A stretch of DNA of 64,000 nt, taken from Epiperipatus broadwayi. Lineage: Eukaryota > Onychophora > Udeonychophora > Euonychophora > Peripatidae. Where the stretch lies: NCBI GenBank assembly GCA_028023455.1, contig JAQFVV010013322.1, forward strand, positions 93,825 through 157,824, written 5' to 3'. Of this stretch, positions 40,640 through 51,590 are shown piece by piece. Made by a program: the position numbers and the translations under genes. How positions within the stretch are numbered: the stretch's first letter is position 1; every line of letters starts with the position of its first letter. The notes below the pieces were generated by a model. It ran no database searches. It had not been told where the DNA came from and saw only the letters and a program-made list of their open reading frames with translations.

Positions 40640-40684
40640 GTCAGTTGAGGCAGGTTAAAAAGTAACCGAAAGTACATCTGCGGA
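40640..40684 (+). ncRNA. Hammerhead-like motif in PLE tail
   Basis: Stem I CAG/CTG, core TTGAGGCA, stem II GGTTA/TAACC with loop AAAAG, GAA present, AGTACA (one base from the palindrome AGTACT), T. Together with 25428-25471 it is one of the two better preserved copies in this PLE family. Confidence 0.5.
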
Positions 40685-40799
40685 TTTAAGGATTGTTTGT
40701 AATTGTTTGTAAACCATTAAAAATATTATTTCAATTATAATTACAATATTGTTTTTAATTAACGGATATTTTATTTATTATATATATATATGTGTGTGT

Positions 40800-41393
40800 G
40801 TTATTTTCATTATCATTGCATTTTTTTATTGATGCAATGTTGTGTTATATAATCTAGTTGCAAAAAAATAATTAAAATTTATTGATGTAGTTATTTTTCC
40901 CCAAGCTTTACCGCCTCTGGAATATTTTCTGTCGATGCCCTGAATATTACAATTATTAATGAGATTTGGAATTCTGAATATATTTCAACACAAATTGCTA
41001 CTGGATAAAAAAATACTGGCTACTTTCAAGATACTTTCTTACTTTTTAGGCATTCATCTCACTTTTTTAAATGCTAACCCAACATTTAAAAAAAAGATGC
41101 TGGATAAAATTATTAGTCCAAATCAAATATAAATTTCTTTTTATTTCTGCCAAGGTTCAAAGATAAAAATTGTTATTTTTATGCTTGAAAGTACTTATAT
41201 TCTTATTGCTAATTTTGAATGCCCATACTTAATGTGACAACAAAATAATTAAAAAAAGCCTTTATAAAAATATAATATTAAATACATCATTCTTATCATA
41301 AAATTTCTTTATTAAAAATTTAAAACATTTTACTAAAATTTAAAAAAAACATGTTTACTATAAATGATAACATTAACATTACTTATGATTCAA
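40800..41393. other. No recognised feature
   Basis: AT-rich DNA, no open frame or repeat recognised. Confidence 0.5.
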
Positions 41394-41395
41394 TA

Positions 41396-42342
41396 CACCT
41401 GGGTCTCATTTTATGCAGTAGATAGGTTCCACAGAAAAACCACATTAAAAAAAATCGCACAAAAATAGACTTAACTTACCTCGAAAAATGGGGAATAGGG
41501 TCTGTAATTTTCAGAATTTGCATAAAAGCAAAGCAACAAGGAAAAATTACTTTAAAATTTGCATTAAAAAAATAAGGAAATAAAGTATGACTAATAAAAA
41601 ATATCAACTATTTTTAAAAAATTGGTACAAGACAAAGTTTTTTTATTAACTACAGTATTTAATTTGACATTTTTTCATACATATTTTTTGATGACATGCA
41701 GTTCATTTGTAAACTGGTAAGAAATCAGATTCATCGATGTGATGTGATGTAGCTGCTCCTTGAATGAAGTCAAGAATCTCTCAGCAATTATGCCCAGAGA
41801 AACTTGTTAGCCACTTTATTTTTACCATATTCTGCCCCATCATTTTTACACAATTAGTGCCAATTTCAGTCTTGTGCTGAGTTAATGGTTTTCTGTTGAC
41901 AACTGACTTTTACTACTGAAATAAATTTTAAATGTTCACATTTTGTTTCTATATTAAAAAAATAAGATCACAATCAAAACAAAAAATAAAATAAAATCTT
42001 CGTTATTTATTTTAAAAATCTACGTAATTTATTTCTGTTATACCTCACAAAATACATTTTAAAAGTTTAAAATTTTTGAATATTTATTGCAATATTTTTA
42101 TATGTAAGTATAAATCTATTATTATAATTACTCATTAGTATAAGTAAGTTATTTATTTTAAATACAGCTTCAGGTCATATTCACATTAGCTGCTACTATG
42201 AAGTTATATTTTTGAAAAAAAAAAAAAAAGTATTTCTTGATATCTAATAAATATAGTGAAATATGAAAAATATTAAGAAGAAACATGAATCGCATAACTT
42301 CAAAATCCATTAAAATAATCTGCATAAAACGAGACCCAGGTG
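41396..42342. mobile_element. MITE with TA target-site duplication (Tc1/mariner or pogo-like)
   Basis: Terminal inverted repeats of about 24 bp start CACCTGGGTCTC and have one mismatch. They are flanked by TA at 41394-41395 and 42343-42344. The 947-bp element has no transposase frame; the 66-codon frame at 42170-42370 crosses its end. TA duplication is the hallmark of the Tc1/mariner/pogo superfamily, whose enzyme would act in trans. Confidence 0.75.
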
Positions 42343-42691
42343 TATTATGAAAAAACCGATTTAAATTCAAAATTTCTAAAAGTCATCTTCTTACAAATAA
42401 GAAAATTTGAGAAATGATTTTAATTTCCAAGATTTCTGCATCCAAATTATGGTCAATATGGAGTATTTGTTATTCTTAATAAAGAAATTACTTTCAATAT
42501 TTATTGCCTTTAAGAAACAAATGTTATCCAAAGCATGTTTTACATTTTAAATAATATAATAAACACTTGTTATTCCTAATAAAATTTTGTCAACAAATTC
42601 AAAATGAAAAGAAAATAAAGTCGAATAATTTTTCTGAAATTGTATGAACTTAAATATAAAAACTGAATACTTTTTTATTTTAATTGTTATT

Positions 42692-42794
42692 GGGGGTTTG
42701 AACTCAGACTTTCACATTGTGTGATCAAATATATCAGTGATATGAGATAGCAGGGATGGTTGAGGGTCATGTGAAAGTCTGAGTTCAAACCCCC
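42692..42794. repeat. Palindrome with perfect 25-bp arms
   Basis: Arms 42692-42716 and 42770-42794 pair without mismatch around a 53-bp loop. Each arm holds GAGTTCAAACCCC, which resembles the T-arm/B-box of a tRNA gene, so two opposed tRNA-derived SINE ends are one possibility. Confidence 0.8.
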
Positions 42795-43064
42795 TGTATA
42801 TTAAATATATAAATGCAGGTATGAAAAGTTTGTACTGTAGAAAAAAAATTATATTTAATTATTATTATAACATATTCAAAAATAAATCAATCTGCACACA
42901 CATGCTATTTTAATATAAATTTATATCTGCTCACCTATAAGGAAAAATTTCAAAGAACAAGTGAATTCACATTCCTCAAGCTTATCTATATATAAATCAA
43001 CTTTTGCTTACTATGCATTATTCAGGGCATGAGTCTATTATATATCTGATTTTTTTAAACAATT

Positions 43065-43148
43065 TTCAAGCTTATCTATACATAAGCCAATCTTTAAACA
43101 TCATAAGCACAATAAGCAAAGATTGGTTTATATATAGATAAGCTTGAA
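43065..43148. repeat. Palindrome, about 31-bp arms
   Basis: TTCAAGCTTATCTATA and its inverse, with few mismatches. A further related arm lies at about 42977-42995, suggesting nested copies. Confidence 0.75.
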
Positions 43149-43879
43149 GGACAAGCGAATTTGCTTGTTCTTGAAAATCTTTGCTTACAGGTAAGGGCAT
43201 GTAAATCTATATTGAACAGCGTATGTGTGAAGATTGATTTAATTTTTAATATATTCCAATAAATATTGTGCTGTATAAAAAATAAATATTTATCAATATA
43301 TATATAATTATTATTAATATGATTATCAATACATAATTATGTAACTTTATTTATAGTATATTGTTGTATTAAATTACATATTGTGTTTGCATACAAATAC
43401 ACTATAAGTTTGAATTTAATTTCATATTTTATTTGAAGGATTTTTTTTATCTCAAGTTTAAAAACTCATAGAATCCAAAATCTATTTAATTAGCTTGTAA
43501 TATTTAAAGAGAAGCTTTTGGTTTGTTGCAAAAAAACTGTCACAAATAAATATTTATTATCATATTTATAAAGATAATTAAAATATTAGATGCAGAGTTT
43601 TCCTAAAACATAAATAACTTTAAGCTGATTTAATTATCTCTTTAATAAAAAGTTTTAAAATTTGAATGTATATATTTTAAAATGATTTTAACTTGCATTT
43701 ATAATCAATAGATAATATTTTTATGCATGTGTGTATAAGCATATAAAAAAATAACATCATTTCATTTTTCTTCATCATCACTATTAATTAAATTAGATAA
43801 TGCCAAAAATGTTGATACATCCAATAACATAAAAAAATTAACATCACACGATTACCATTTCTTATGTTTTCTTATAACT
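43149..43879. other. No recognised feature
   Basis: AT-rich DNA; nothing supported. Confidence 0.5.
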
Positions 43880-43975
43880 GTTATTAAAGCAGGCAACACT
43901 CTCTATGTATTGTCATTGATTACTCTGGCTTACACTGACTGGCAATACCTATAAAGTTTTGCCTGTTTTAATAAC
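43880..43975. repeat. Short palindrome related to the 13.56-kb repeat
   Basis: Arms of about 21 bp (GTTATTAAAGCAGGCAACACT and inverse). The loop matches the 13560-13610 repeat, so this is a foldback formed from it. Confidence 0.6.
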
Positions 43976-44995
43976 ATAAAAGAAGTAATGAGATTGGGTT
44001 TTTTATATTTGTTTAGTAGAACTTGAAAATTGTTTAGAAAATTTCAAAATGGATTTTGATTTCTCATTTACTCATATATACATATAGATGTATGTGTAGA
44101 TCTGTTTTACTTCCAAGTAAAAATTGATCATATTTTGAATAAATAACATAAAAGATTTATCACACTACTCAAATAGTGATCGCATTCTTTGAAGTTTTAG
44201 AGGAAAATAGATGTGAAGGAACAATGGCTAGAAAACAGAAACACTGATTTATTAGGCATTGTTATATGGAATATTGATATTACAGTGAAGATAGTGTATG
44301 TATCTTCTTATAATTATATATTGAACCATAAACTATTGGAGAGTTTTTTTAACATCCTATATTCTAAATTCTTATAAATTTTATGCATGTAAATCAACGA
44401 ATAAATTTTAAAATATTTATTTCACAAGAGTTGAGATCAAAATATGCATAAAAATGATACATGCTCTCTTACATGCTCTATTCAATATTATCAAGGTTCT
44501 TATTGACAACTGAATGTTGCATACCTTCTATGAACTGATTAATTCAAGATTATATCAAGTATTTGGTCATACTTATAAATGGCCTGCTTCACATGTTCTT
44601 AATACTATTTTATTTGTATGTTTTCTGATTTGTATGAAAACAAAATGTCACTATTAAAGTAAATGATTGGCTCAGATTTGTGAAGTCCAAACATGAAATC
44701 AAAAGATATGCTCATCAATATTTAAACAGAAATTAGGAAATGAAAATTCCTGAAAACAAATTTATTTTGATATTTATTGCTTGAAAGATAAATTATATCC
44801 TAGTATAAGTTCATTCCATTCCTCTTTTAATATATATTGATACATAATGGGCCAATAATAAGAGGAGTTAAAATGACATAATGCTCACAAGGATATGATT
44901 ACAATATTACATCCAAAAAGAGTTTTGAGTATTCCAGCATTGGTTTTTCAATGAAATGGATGATTAAATAGTTGCAAGGGTGAGAATATTAAAGC
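43976..44995. other. No recognised feature
   Basis: AT-rich DNA without supported genes. Confidence 0.5.
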
Positions 44996-45071
44996 CTGTC
45001 CATTAAAATTTGGGGAATTTCTATATTAATATAAACTGAACACTGATTGAATATATGTGTAGGAGATTATG

Positions 45072-45115
45072 ACTAGCCCAACTGATGAGTTCTGATTCTG
45101 CATGAAATATATATG
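45072..45115 (+). ncRNA. Degenerate hammerhead motif
   Basis: CCCAA, then CTGATGA (45082-45088), a 15-nt stem II region that no longer pairs well, and GAAA (45104-45107). The palindrome ATGCAT of the 49.7-kb copy has become ATATATAT. Confidence 0.5.
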
Positions 45116-45366
45116 GTTCATGTATATTTTTCATATGTGTGTTGTCACGTGTATTGGTTACGTGGGATGAAGTGGGGTATAAACAGACAAAAAAATCAGA
45201 GATCAAATTCCTCTACTTAAAGATTTTTCAGTATTAGAATTAGTTTTTAAACAATTCAATTTTTTTTAATTAAATTGGATTAATAAAAATCATGATTGTA
45301 AAAAAAAAAAGTCAGATTACCATGTATGTATATTGGTGAAAAATATAGCCCAAGATTTATATATTT

Positions 45367-45400
45367 TGTCCTGAATTGTAACTCATCAGTTGATCCAGAT
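45367..45400 (-). ncRNA. Degenerate hammerhead motif
   Basis: Minus-strand CTGATGA (45383-45389) preceded by ATCAA. Stem II and GAAA have decayed. Opposite orientation to its neighbours. Confidence 0.4.
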
Positions 45401-45635
45401 CATTATCTTCTACATGGATATAATCAATGCTCACTTTATATTAAGATAGCAAATTTTCGAACTTTAATGGACATGCTTCAATCTTCTCCACCCTTGAACT
45501 CTTCAACCATCTATATTATTGAAAATCTGATAATGGAAAGTTCAAAATCCTTGTTGATGCTGGGATTGTTGTTATATCCATGTTGACTTTAGGTCATATG
45601 GAGATTTTCTATCTTAATATAAACTAATCATTGAT

Positions 45636-45673
<38 letters not shown>

Positions 45674-45689
45674 AGGGGGGAGATGATGA

Positions 45690-45740
45690 TCTGAACGAAT
45701 TGATGACTGCTGGTTTAGCATAAAATTTATACATTGGAAA
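45690..45740 (+). ncRNA. Degenerate hammerhead motif
   Basis: TTGATGA (45700-45706) in place of CTGATGA, stem II TGCT/AGCA kept, AAAA in place of GAAA. Recognised by homology with 49695-49740. Confidence 0.4.
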
Positions 45741-46146
45741 TCATTTATTTTTCAAATGTATATGGTCTTGTGTACAGTTATATGAGATGAATGGATAACT
45801 GAAGGAAGCTTCAATGTCTGTGTTTAAATCCCCTCTAATTACATCTAAGTTCAGTATATACATTATATTTGTATTCAAGCACTCATTATAATGTAAATGT
45901 TAAATAATTGCTTTACAATATTATAAAAACAAATCTAGGTTTTTGTAATCTCTAATTAATTTCAACATAAGTAAACATGATTTCTATTAATAGACTAAAT
46001 GCAAAGTACTTGCAGTTAACATGAAACTGAGATCAGAAAAATATATTATTATGAGTATGTATAAACATACAAGAAAATGAATTTAGATGCAAACTTATGA
46101 TCTTTGAATCTCAGGTTATTAGCTTGAGTAATACAAAAATATTGGC

Positions 46147-46320
46147 TAAACAAGGCAAAACTCTCCATACAGTAGTGCCTGACAATGAAGGCCTTCCTAA
46201 TCAATGGGTGAAAGAAAGTTGGTGCATAAAATTTCTATCTATTGCTTACTCATCCCATATCCCTACACCAAGTTCTAGCTTGGAGATTTCATCAGTGAAA
46301 AGCCTTGGAACTAAGAGCAT
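46147..46320 (-). repeat. Dispersed repeat with hammerhead core, copy 2
   Basis: Aligns with 13560-13740. On the minus strand CTGATGA remains (about 46286-46292), but stem II is lost and GAAA has become GAAC. An inverted partial copy follows at 46565-46720. Confidence 0.55.
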
Positions 46321-46564
46321 TGCATCTAGATCTTATGATCTAATGCAACCTTCCACAAGCCACCTTTAACCTATTTATTTTATTATAAAACTATGAGTAT
46401 AAAATTAAAACAATAATGTTTTCAATCCAAGCTCATTTTCTTGGATAGCCATATAGATCTACAACCAGTTCAGAATCTATACATTTTGGTGTCTTTGGTT
46501 GTTTAATAACCATAACCACCATCATCCTGTGGGCAGGATTAATATTAAATCATTAAACATCATA

Positions 46565-46720
46565 TGATTAACAGAGACAAAACTGTCCAACATAGTGCCA
46601 CAAGCTACAAAGTAATTTGTGGAACATTGGATGAATAGGCACTAGATAGGTATTTTATTGACAAATCTTATGGTTTTCAATTTGTAGCACTACTGTATGG
46701 AAAATTTTGCCTCTATTTTA
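46565..46720 (+). repeat. Dispersed repeat, inverted partial copy
   Basis: Contains ATTGGATGAATAGGCACTAG and, at its right end, CTACTGTATGGAAAATTTTG, the inverse of parts of 13560-13740. The ribozyme core itself is missing. Confidence 0.55.
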
Positions 46721-47360
46721 ATAGCTTGAGTAAGCATAGAAAATAGTAATCATTTTAAACCACTAAACATTACATGATTACTAATTCTGCTAGAAATGTG
46801 AATTAAATTCTTTATTTACAAAATAATGCCTTCTAGAAGAAAATCCTTATTTACACTAAAATGACTAACAGTCAGAAATTAGTCTGAAAATATTATATAT
46901 TACTATCATTTGGTATTGTTTTGATTATTTCATCAATTTCAGAAGTCATTACTTAATTTTCATTAGACAAATTACCTTATTTATTATTTACCTACCCTTT
47001 AACTGATTCTTTTAACTTATTTAAAAGAGTTAATCTTTGCCTAATTTTTGTATTGGTCCACTACTTAAATCTGAGAACAATATCATTTACCCATTTCATT
47101 TCCAGCTGGTTTCTATTGTTAAAATATTAATCTAAAATACACAGAATTTTTTTAATTCAGCTTCTAAAAATTGAATAATTTTAGATTCAAATTGGTTAAA
47201 TGTAACAAAAAATTAAAAATAATGTTAATAACTGAAGAAAAATATACGAAAAATGTTTAAAAAATAACCAGAGGTAAAACAAAAAAATTATATTTCAACT
47301 AATAAGTGTGTCGTTATTCAGTTCTCCAGCTGTCAAAATTAATTCTCTTTTTATTTCCAG
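46721..47360. other. No recognised feature
   Basis: AT-rich DNA, no supported gene or repeat. Confidence 0.5.
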
Positions 47361-48015
47361 CATGCTTATTTTTCTTGTAATATTTAACATTTTTCGAATC
47401 AAACTTTATATTTCTATAAAGTAATGCAAATTCTTATTTATGATTGTAAAAAATTAGAATAGATATGATTATTTACTACAAAATCAATTATGAATGCATA
47501 AAACCTTTAATTTTTATTTCTGGCTTTGTTATTTAGAAACGCCTACTATGCAAATTACAATCGTTAACGTGAACCACCTGACTTGAAGAACGATGATTTT
47601 GTCCACACTTATTTTTTTTGTAATATTTAACATTTTTTGAATAAAACTTTATATTTCTATAAAGTAATGTCAAATCTTATTTATGAATGTAAAAAATTAC
47701 GGTAGATGTTATTATTTACTTCAAAATATGAAAGCGTATTACATTTCATTTTCAGTTCTGAATTTTTCATTTAGAAATGCCTGATTACAGTCTGGAGCAA
47801 TAGTTTTTTATTACCGATTGTTTCTCCAAATGTATTTTTCTTGTAATATTTAAAATTTTTCGAATCAAACTTTATATTTCTATAAAGTAATGTCAACTCT
47901 TATTTATGAATGTAAAAAAATACTATAGATAGATTATTTACTACAAAATCAATTACGAACATGTAGAACTTCTTGGTTTAGTTTCGGTCTTTGTCATTTA
48001 GAAACACCTATAATC
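47361..48015. repeat. Tandem repeat, about 225-240 bp x 3
   Basis: Three units begin near 47368, 47607 and 47836. Each starts with a well-conserved block containing CTTTATATTTCTATAAAGTA, itself a hairpin (CTTTATA/TATAAAG), followed by a more divergent half. Satellite-like. Confidence 0.8.
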
Positions 48016-48399
48016 CAATTTCAAAATTTGGCAGATATCCAATCAGAGTAAGGGGCAGGTCTAACTTCCAATAGCCAGCAAAGAAAATTGATTTTTTTTA
48101 AAAAATATAATGCTATATGCGGACATTTTTAGAACTACAATTTTAAATTTCCTATAAAATAAGTCTAAAATGAAGAAATTGTGACCAAAATTGACCAAGA
48201 TGGTGCATGCTATGTCGAAAACCCGTTATTTTGTATTTTTGTGCCCATTAATAACCGCTAATTATATTATTGGTTGTATGAGGTAAAAATCAAATCTTTT
48301 AATTGGACAACTCACAAACTGAAGATAAAGCCTATTGTTAAAACATATTCGCCTATAATATTAAATTCAACTCAGATACGTTTATAAAAAGTATATTAC

Positions 48400-49010
48400 T
48401 AATTTTTCAGGTTATGAAGAGAACGAAAGTTCTTTCAAAAATAAATTGCTATTTATTTATTCTAAAATATTCAATTTCAGCAACATAAAAGCTATAATAT
48501 AAACAAAAAGGTCGAGCTTTTCTTAACTTTACATATTATAGAAAAGTAAATATTTCTTTTTATTAGATCTTTAATATTTTTACTAAAATCTTCAATATTT
48601 TTCGAAAATAATTTTGTTTTTTTAGTATATTTTTAAAAAACTAGTTTAATTTCTGAAATTATATTTTTTTAATACTTAAAATTGCATTCGAAATGAAAAT
48701 CTCAGCGTTTTTCTTTATTTTCTTTGATCAGGCGGTTTCTTTGTTCTTTCCAGCCAATCAGAATGTCTTTTTCGGCTGAGAGCTCACTAACAACCAATTA
48801 CAAACGATGTTCTTTCTTTGTTTAGGTTTAAATGCGTTTTTTTTATTTTTTATTTGTAAAATAATTCGGAAGAGGGCACCATCTTACAGAACTTTTAAAA
48901 ACCTATTCAAAACCTATCAAACAAATTTTTTAGCATAAGAACTGGCAGAGTTAGAGTGACGTCAGATGTCTATGAGGAGCTTCGTAAGAGGCGGGAAAAG
49001 GGTTAAATTA
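48400..49010. repeat. Ancient dispersed repeat, copy 1
   Basis: Segments such as TTTCAAAAATAAATT and AGAGGGCA(C/G)CATCTTACAG recur in the same order at 60820-61770. It contains AGCCAATCAGAA (about 48751) and a CRE-like TGACGTCA (about 48958). These could be promoter elements of the repeat, but no transcript start can be shown. Confidence 0.5.
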
Positions 49011-49616
49011 ACTACGGGGTCTAAACGAAATAAACACATAATTGGTTAATAGATTCAAAACGGATTTTAAATATTACATTCCTTATATTAATGAGTCGAT
49101 TTTTAAACATGAAGTAATTGATTATGTGTTTTATCCATTAAAATAAAAATAAATAGATTGTGACAGTTCTGAACAGAATGGACCTTTTGGAATAATATTA
49201 GTAATTAATTATAAATGAAACTCAAAACAAGATGCATTCTGTTGGTCCCTAATTCCTTTAATTTATGGTTTTGTAGTTGCTGATAATGATAAAGTATTTA
49301 ATCTTTGTCAACATTTTCAATTATTATGAATCCAAATTCAATTCATTTTATCCAATCCAAAGTCTCTCTTTTCCATATCATATTTCATCTATCTCATATA
49401 TAGTCTCTTTTTATATAAGCATCTGAGATCTGGTTAAAGATTTTAACTGCCATCAATTATTATCTCTATTAACAATATGTCTAACCTAGATTTATTTTAA
49501 TCTCTAAATTTTTTTAATATATCAATGATTCTGTTTGTTTTCTCACACAAATAATATTCTTTTGTTTCCTTCTTGTAGCATGCAGTATGAAGAGTAATGT
49601 GTAGTATTGATATTTA
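49011..49616. other. No recognised feature
   Basis: AT-rich DNA; nothing supported. Confidence 0.5.
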
Positions 49617-50310
49617 ATAGATATAATAAACACCTCCACACTTCCCCATTCTTTTCAAATACATATAAATAAATATATAATAAAAGACAAATGAGCCTCA
49701 AGATGCATTTCGTGCTGAACCAGCACTCATCAGTTGGCCCAGGTCACAATCCTTCATATATATCTCTATTATATGCAAAGTATTTATCTAGAGTAAATAG
49801 TTACATTTTCATTTACCATTGTCAAACTCCCTATACTCACAACTTTGGCGCCATCAATTTCAGATAAATACACTAATGATTATTACTAATCATTTTCGAA
49901 ACTAGAGATTATCTCTAGCATAGATATAAACTTTAAAACTCAGTTAAAGATTAATATATCTGATTTTTTTAATTTTACACACACGGAGTTATTCACTTTT
50001 TGGGGGTCATTTATCTTTTATTATATATTTATTTATATGAATTTGAAAAAAATGGGAAAGTGTGGAGGTGTTTATTATATCTATAAAGATATTACATACG
50101 GGACAGAGAAAGATGAATAACTCCGTGTGTGTAAAATTAAAAAAAATCAGATATATTAATCTTTAACTGAGTTTTAAAGTTTATATCTGTGCTAGAGATA
50201 ATCTCTAGTTTTGAAAATGATTAATAATAATCATTAGTGTATTTATCTGAAATGGATGGCGTCAAAGTTGTGAGTGGAGGGAGTTTGACAATGGTAAATG
50301 AAAATATAAC
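49617..50310. repeat. Two interlocked inverted repeats (A-B-A'-B')
   Basis: Arms A (49617-49694) and A' (50007-50084) pair, and arms B (49800-49996) and B' (50114-50310) pair, with only scattered mismatches. The order A, B, A', B' means both pairings cannot be simple nested hairpins. A hammerhead lies between A and B. Confidence 0.85.
49695..49740 (-). ncRNA. Hammerhead ribozyme motif with canonical core
   Basis: On the minus strand: CCAA (part of stem I), core CTGATGA (49727-49733), stem II GTGCTG/CAGCAC with loop GTT (49712-49726), GAA, palindrome ATGCAT (49703-49708), C at the cleavage position, then TTGAGG, which pairs with CCAA for three bases plus a bulge. All invariant core residues are present. 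Stem III is a self-complementary hexamer without a loop, so cleavage would need two molecules, as described for PLE-associated hammerheads. Best copy of the 11.8/45/49.7-kb family. Confidence 0.7.
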
Positions 50311-51399
50311 AATATTGATATTTACTATAATTGTTTGAAAATTACTAATATTGTAGCAGTATTTCAAATAAATTATAAAAAACAGAATAAAATAATCTTA
50401 TAAATAAAAATAAACTGCTTACAATTTGGAAAAATATTAATTTTTGAATTCTCTTTAAAAATGAATACTTGCACTGTAAAATAAATTGAAGTTAGAATAA
50501 TGTAGTAATATAGTATATGAAATAAACTTTAAATTGGTTATCGATGTTTTATCATAACTTTATTCAAATGAAACTTAGTTTGAAACTTACTAATTCATTT
50601 ATTAAACTTGAACAGAAAATTATTAATGTTTATGCTAATTTTTTATTCATTAAATATACTGCGTATGCTTGAATATTGTGTTATAATTATAATAAATAAC
50701 TACACTATATATATATATATGTATAAATTTTTTTGTTAAAATCATAGCACAACATATTTGACATATGCATAGCCTGGGTTCAAATGTGGACTGGGTATTT
50801 TTTAAAAAGCTATTAAAAAGCTTGTGATTTTTAGATAGCTATTTCATAATTAAGTGAATTAGTTATTCAATATTGGTTGGAAAAATAGTATTTAATTATT
50901 CACAAGAAAGAGACTGATGAATATTATTTTTTATTGTATTATTCTTCTATGAACAACTGTTGAAGAAGCATTTTTCCTGAAGTGGGTTGTGTAATAACTA
51001 TGTAGTTATTATTCGACTTATTTTATGATGTAAGATATATTTTGAGTCTTATTTTTTACTTCTGTAAATTATTAATTATTATTATTATTTTGATATATTT
51101 TATTTAGAAATATTATAATTTATACTTTTGTTTTACCTGAAGTGTACTTTGAAATAAAGATATAATAATTAAATTATAATTAAATACTTGAATATTGTTA
51201 TTAATAAAGATTTACACTCACAGCTAAATTTGATGCTGATGAGCAATAATAAAACTATTTGTTTGTTTTTAATGTGTGTGAGCATTTTTATGTAAAAACC
51301 AATTTTTATGATTCTAAAATAAATTATGGTACTGAGATGGCAAACCAATTGTTTACTTTAAAAATCTAAAAGAAAGATTTAATTGCATTTATACATATA
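50311..51399. other. No recognised feature
   Basis: AT-rich DNA with one short (TA)n at about 50707; nothing else supported. Confidence 0.5.
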
Positions 51400-51590
51400 T
51401 GCATATAAATTATGTAAATAATATTTAATTTATAAAGCGCAAACAGTATTTGAAGTTAAACTGAGAGACTGCAAACCTCTCGCGCTTATTAGCCAATCAG
51501 GTGCTATCAAATCGCTATTAATAACACCTGATTGGCTAATAAGCGCGAGAGGTTTGCAGTCTCTCAGTTTAATTGCATATAAATTATGTA
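51400..51590. mobile_element. Palindrome flanked by a 17-bp direct repeat
   Basis: TGCATATAAATTATGTA occurs at 51400-51416 and 51574-51590. Between them is a palindrome (51456-51572) with perfect arms of about 47 bp and a 21-bp loop, GC-rich for this window (CTCTCGCGCTTATTAG). The direct repeat looks like a target-site duplication from insertion of the foldback. Confidence 0.75.

Larger units (their letters stand above)
39630..40785 (+). mobile_element. Penelope-like element, right arm of head-to-head pair 2
   Basis: Plus-strand PLE copy. Just after the junction it repeats a 31-bp segment and then a stretch of about 100 bp (39630-39840), before continuing colinearly with the left arm. It ends at a (TA)n(TG)n array. 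Confidence 0.85.
44996..45865. repeat. Three copies of the hammerhead-bearing repeat (plus, minus, plus)
   Basis: The blocks 44996-45220 and 45590-45865 are direct copies of one another, each with a plus-strand hammerhead core. A third core in opposite orientation lies at 45367-45400. All match the 49.7-kb and 11.8-kb family. Confidence 0.65.
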
